Position numbers and translations under genes: made by a program
Source: Cadophora sp. MPI-SDFR-AT-0126
Taxonomy: Eukaryota; Ascomycota; Leotiomycetes; Helotiales; Ploettnerulaceae
Assembly: GCA_020747065.1 (NCBI GenBank)
Contig: JAGMVK010000022.1
Location: 868,001-932,000 of the forward strand
DNA length: 64,000 nt
Reading direction: 5' to 3'
Shown here: piece by piece, positions 59,777 to 64,000 of the stretch
Numbering within the stretch: the stretch's first letter is position 1
How the letters are laid out: each line of letters starts with the position of its first letter
The notes under the pieces: model-generated
What the model saw: the letters and a program-made list of their open reading frames with translations, nothing else
Database searches by the model: none
What the model was told of the DNA's origin: nothing

Positions 59777-62022
59777 CGCTCAAACCTTTGTTGGGAATTT
59801 TCGAGAGGCAATCCTGTCTGGTGCGCCATTCTGAAGAGGAGGATTTGAAAGGATTTATACTTTTATGAAGGATTAATGTCAATGACACTGTGACCAGCCG
59901 ATTCGAGTAGTACAAAGGTATCATCCATCTTAACTTCGCCAATTTCCTAATCGGGTATGCAATTCATACCCCACAAAGCTTACTTTTACCATACTGCGCC
60001 GCATTTAATCAAATGGAGAGTACCAACTCACCAACAAGCTTTGAGAGATAAGCTTCGCTTGCAGGGGAATAAATTGCGTAATTTTCTGTCATTGGCTCGA
60101 TGCACAATCAGGATATGGTTTCTGCTTCGCTTCGCGTAGACAAGCATTCTACTTGACAATGCCAATGCTTGAAAGAGGCGCGAACTGTTGCAGTTTGCAC
60201 TAGACAACAGTCTAGTCGTAGTCGATTATCGGAAATGGCAGCAATGCCCCAGCCGTGTACAGCTGTGCATCAAAGAACGACGGCGACTCCACATTGCATC
60301 TCCCGTTGTTACTGACTTTCGTCCATTCCCTTGTGACTAAAATTCATACCCTTTATGAATGTTCAAACTCCCAAGGAACAAATTTAAGGACCGATAATAA
60401 CTTTGAATGATAAGAAATGTGTCTTTGCATCTTTGACCTTGGTCGAGGGCGGATTGAGAAAAGGGGATCGATCGGCAGAAGATAAAAAAATGAGAACAGA
60501 GGCGAAGATCTCTTTGTTAAGAATTCTAGAAAGATCTCCCAATCTAACGATAATTCAAAGACACACTCCAAGAACACAGTGAGACTTGACATCAACTTGT
60601 CAAGTAGATTTTAAAGTATGAAGTCGAGTTTCTCAGCCTCTTCAGAGGTTCTCGCTTAAGCTACTTTTGATACTGACGAAGGAGAACAGCCAATTTCTGG
60701 GAACAGGTCTCTGTGAGCACTTTAAGGAAATGGAGTTAGATTTTCGAAGCTTCCATAAGTCGGTCAATAAAATCGTTTATCAAAAAGAAAATCGTACTTT
60801 GGAAGTGACCGCTATTTCCCCTCCAGACACGCAGCCCCATGACCCGTGACAACTCTGAATGATGCAATCCTTGAAGATGTAATACAAGGCAAATGAAAGT
60901 TTTAGATGCATGCGTGATCATCAGAGCACTTGCTCGAGCTGCATCCCAAGAATTCTGGTTGATGATGTGGCAGATTTTGAAGTTATGCTGTGCCAATTTG
61001 CTGCTTTGGATGGAGATATTCTTGCTCGGACAATTTGCTGCATTACTTAACGCCCACCGCCGACGAGATGGGAAGTTCGACCATGCAGAAGACTGAGCAG
61101 ATTATCCCTCCAGTATGCAGAAAACGTCTTTAAACGATATCGGGCAACAGAGCATTCAGGTACTGCCCGTCTGTAGGGTTGCAAAAAGTGTTGTCTTTCC
61201 ACTTATGGATAATAGAGATATTATATCTCGCTGTTTTGGGTGTCATGGTGCGGAACTTCTCGTTCGGTGTCTGATCAATTGGGTCTTGGCTCCCCTCCAA
61301 GAACGTCTTGGCTCAATTGCGTGCTGGCTCAGTGGAAGTTGCCATCATGTGGTTCGTGAATTCGTACATCACTAGAGGTGCCAAGTTCTTTGGCTGGACG
61401 AGTGAAGCTTAATGGCTGATAGAAGTTCAGGGATCGTGCTTGTGGCGGTGAAAGTGAAGCGCACCTCGGAATCTGCTCACTAAACAGAAGATTAATAAAG
61501 CGCTTTCGAGAATTCGGTAGGAGACTCACGAACGCTTCCATGCATTCGGTATTATGCCCTAGGATCTTTGTGTTGGTTTCTTGAAGTGCTACTTTTCCGA
61601 ATTCTCGAGTTTCCAGAGATTTGTGAAGTTCTGTGGACAAAGATCGGACATTCTGGCTGACAGCTTGGCAAATGCACCATGCTTAATAACCTCACGACTT
61701 CCCGTGTTCAATGGCACGAACAGATCCCACTTTCTAGCCATTTCAACAAAAGTCCCTTCTCATGCCGCCATCCAGCATGGGCATATCCCGGGCATGATAC
61801 TACGACGTCATGTGATACGGGAATAATACCTGAAATGAATGTCTTCTGTTGCGCTTGAAGGATCAGCTAAGCAAGGCGACAAGGACACCAGCGGCTGTCA
61901 TCGTCTTCAAGTGAACTCTGCAACAAACCTCAAGCACGCACCTCTGTCAATTTGACTCTTAATCGCGACCTTAAATGCATTCATACCTCGGCGACTGACC
62001 CGGAGTCAGACCATGGACGAGG
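59777..62022. other. 2.2-kb intergenic region
   Basis: No gene recognised. Several 60-110-codon frames (60353-61640) on both strands overlap and lack domains. Composition is somewhat more AT-rich at 59940-60700. It might contain decayed mobile DNA, but I see no paired TIRs. Confidence 0.5.
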
Positions 62023-63289
62023 ATGTCAGACGCTCTCACGATTATTTGGACATGCAGCTCGCTGGCTGTGCTAATTATGGTGACACGACTGGTTATGGGA
62101 CGATATTGTAAGACCAAATGGGATACTGGGGATTCTTTGACGGCAATCGCAATCGTTTGTGTATTCATTCGCATCGCCTTCACGCACGTCCTCATTTTAT
62201 GGAAGACGAACAATATCCCAGACGACTATCGCGAGACCCATGTATTTACGCAAAGAGAGATATATGAGCGGGAAATAGGATCCAAGTTCACATTAATTGC
62301 CAGGAGTTTCTACATTACGCTGTAAGTTATCAATGACCCGATATGTGGGGTGTGGTGTCTTGTCTTATCTGGGCCTCACACCCTCTGGGGAAACCCCGCT
62401 TGCTGACTCCAATGATACAGATTGTGGATACAGAAGACTGTTTTACTTATGTTCTATCGCCACTTAGTGAGGGACATGCCCTGGGGAAAACCAACAATGA
62501 TGGCGTATGGGATTATTTTTGCTGTCACGTTTGTGGCGAGCATCATCTCAACCTTCGTCGAGTGTCGTCCCTTCCACTTGTATTGGCAAGTGGTTCCTGA
62601 TCCAGGTATAACACTCCTATTCTACACCCGAACTGCCACTGACAATTGCCGATAGGAAATTGTAGTCAGGCTATCATCCAGCTATACGTTGTCGGTAAGT
62701 GACGGACCCGACAGTTTGGACTACCTTATACTGACATCCGAGTCTCCAGGAGTCAGCAATATGTTTACCGACCTGATGCTTATATTCCTGCCCATTCCTG
62801 TTCTCATCACAGTTCGACTGAGTGTCGTCAAGTTTGTCACCACATTGACCATCTTCCCACAAATACTAATTCTCGGCCAGAAAGCTACAACTCGGATTCT
62901 TATTCAGCATTGGATTCATGATCATCATCATAACCGCTATTCGGATCCCATTCACAGTCGGCTCCAAGTCTTCAGAGACGTTTAGGATCACCTGGACTAC
63001 AGGAGAGTTCCTTGCCGCGACGTTCGTTGCAAATGCACCAAAGTTATACTCCTTCAGGCACCTGATGAAGAGGAGAAACAGTACTGCTTTCGGGAACGTG
63101 AATCGAACCGGACCTCATATTCAACAACAAATGGATGATCTAGAGACACCAGCGGTGTCGATCACGGAGGTAGCAACTATGCGAATGAAGCAATCGGACA
63201 GCTCAGGCAATTCGCGCTGTGTGGACAAGACTTCAGACACAATCACTCGAGGTGGTGATCGTGCAGTAGTGTCGGCACAGCCAAAATGA
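62023..63289 (+). CDS. Pth11-like / rhodopsin-domain integral membrane protein
   Basis: Five exons: 62023-62321, 62421-62605, 62656-62694, 62750-62831, 62881-63289; introns 99, 50, 55 and 49 nt; 337 aa. Family features: DALTIIWTCSSLAVLIMVTRL, W-x-T-x-D 'KWDTGDSLTAIAIV', YIT-LLWIQKTVLLMFYRHL, FVECRPFHLYWQVVPDPGNC (the conserved F.C.P...W.....GXC loop), NMFTDLMLIFLPIPVL, KLQLGFLFSIGFM and a Ser/Thr-rich cytosolic tail. The small third exon supplies NCSQAIIQLYVVG. In Magnaporthe, Pth11 is a receptor in surface sensing, but most members are uncharacterised. A Met at 61 is not used; the first ATG fits the usual short extracellular N-terminus, although the normal first helix may be partly missing. 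Confidence 0.88.
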
Positions 63290-64000
63290 TCTCATGATAA
63301 TTCCGGGACTCTGGCGCATGCTCGGGACTTACAATGAGCATGGGGTAACAATAATTAATCACGTGCCTCGGTCCCCTCTCGGGAAGTTCGGCAAGCCAGC
63401 GATTTATTCGGAATCACAACATTTTGGCTTACCGTGCCGTGTGACGTACAAACCACAATAAGAGGCATAATAAAACCTTGTTCTATTCGTGTGCCCGGTA
63501 AGATGTGTTCTGTGCCATCCTGGTCTTTCACATTTAGCATCAGTACAAGGTGATCCATGAAATAAAGGGTCCAGCCCTGAGCTGAGTGCAGCATGGTGCG
63601 ATCTCGGACGGGTGAGAAAGTGATTCATTGGGTAAGAACGCACAATGATGTAAGTGGTATGCAGAAAATATACCGCAAATTATCTGGAGAAGCCGTCGAA
63701 TCGTCGACGAAAGTTTCCTCTGCGATAATCCTACAATGGTTGTTGCAGAGCCATTGACGGGGAATATGTAGAGCAGGCGGATGGGCATACGGCTTGCAGT
63801 ATCCAAAAGCACATTCTTTTCTTCTACTTCCTGAGATGGATAGACCTGCGTCTAAATGCCAAGCATCAAGATTAGCGGTCGACGTGGCGGACCGAGGAGA
63901 CGAATGAGGAGATAGTAATCTATCCATGCATCCACTTTCAAGATATGCACAGTCAGCCTTGTACACCTTCTAGCGCAATTCTAGTGGTCTTCTGTGCATG
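63290..64000. other. Right-edge region without a supported gene
   Basis: Minus-strand frames (63355-63966) follow one another in different frames and could be the 3' part of a gene starting beyond the window, but no domain is visible. Confidence 0.4.

Noticed and set aside
60353..61640. Several 60-110-codon frames in the 2.2-kb gap
   Set aside because: They overlap on both strands and have no domain, signal peptide or splice-supported continuation.
63355..63966. Minus-strand gene at the right edge
   Set aside because: Adjacent frames do not join by clear splice sites and no motif is visible; left as an unsupported region.

Overview
The window is nuclear DNA of a filamentous ascomycete (Pezizomycotina). 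Genes are split by many short introns of about 45-60 nt with GT..AG ends and CTGAC/CTAAC-like branch sites. The gene content is typical of these fungi: Zn2Cys6 regulators, a Pth11-like receptor-type membrane protein, a vanillyl-alcohol-oxidase-like flavoenzyme and a GH78 rhamnosidase. A helotialean leotiomycete is my best guess, from gene flavour only. I find no CRISPR, no operon, and no tRNA or rRNA that I can defend.

Layout. 1-1857: N-terminal part of a Zn2Cys6 transcription factor running off the left edge. 1858-9019: about 7.1 kb without a credible gene, rich in microsatellites, a 22-G run and clustered CTTCTAGA palindromes; it lies upstream of that regulator. 9.0-13.4 kb: three lineage-type hypothetical genes, one ending in a half zinc cluster, and a short region packed with TCGAG motifs. 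14.4-16.3 kb: housekeeping divergent pair, mercaptopyruvate sulfurtransferase and APC11. 17.6-22.0 kb: aquaporin and vanillyl-alcohol oxidase. 22.4-27.9 kb: a tandem pair of large paralogous zinc-finger proteins. 28.3-32 kb: small hypothetical genes and a MITE-like element. 32.9-38.9 kb: housekeeping block (SWC3, ABHD12-type hydrolase, N-myristoyltransferase). 39.6-52.5 kb: a catabolic-looking block with an alpha/beta hydrolase, a Zn2Cys6 regulator, a sugar transporter, a FAD amine/amino-acid oxidase and an alpha-L-rhamnosidase. 54.2-63.3 kb: a 7TM DUF7703-like protein, a CorA-like transporter, a secreted hydrolase and a Pth11-like membrane protein.

Most notable points: the sugar transporter in the catabolic block carries two independent lesions (a splice-donor GT changed to AT and a conserved Trp codon changed to TAG) while its frame is otherwise intact, so it looks like a young pseudogene or an inactive allele; the tandem zinc-finger paralogues; two TIR elements (29.2 and 49.1 kb), the second flanked by TA and possibly nested in an older element; an 8-nt micro-exon encoding the HG of the hydrolase oxyanion loop; a start codon apparently split by an intron; two GC-AG introns in the FAD oxidase; and a roughly 14-copy TCGAG array.

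Exon boundaries were placed by hand from splice signals, reading frame and family motifs. For all multi-exon genes reported as coding, the summed exon lengths are divisible by three.
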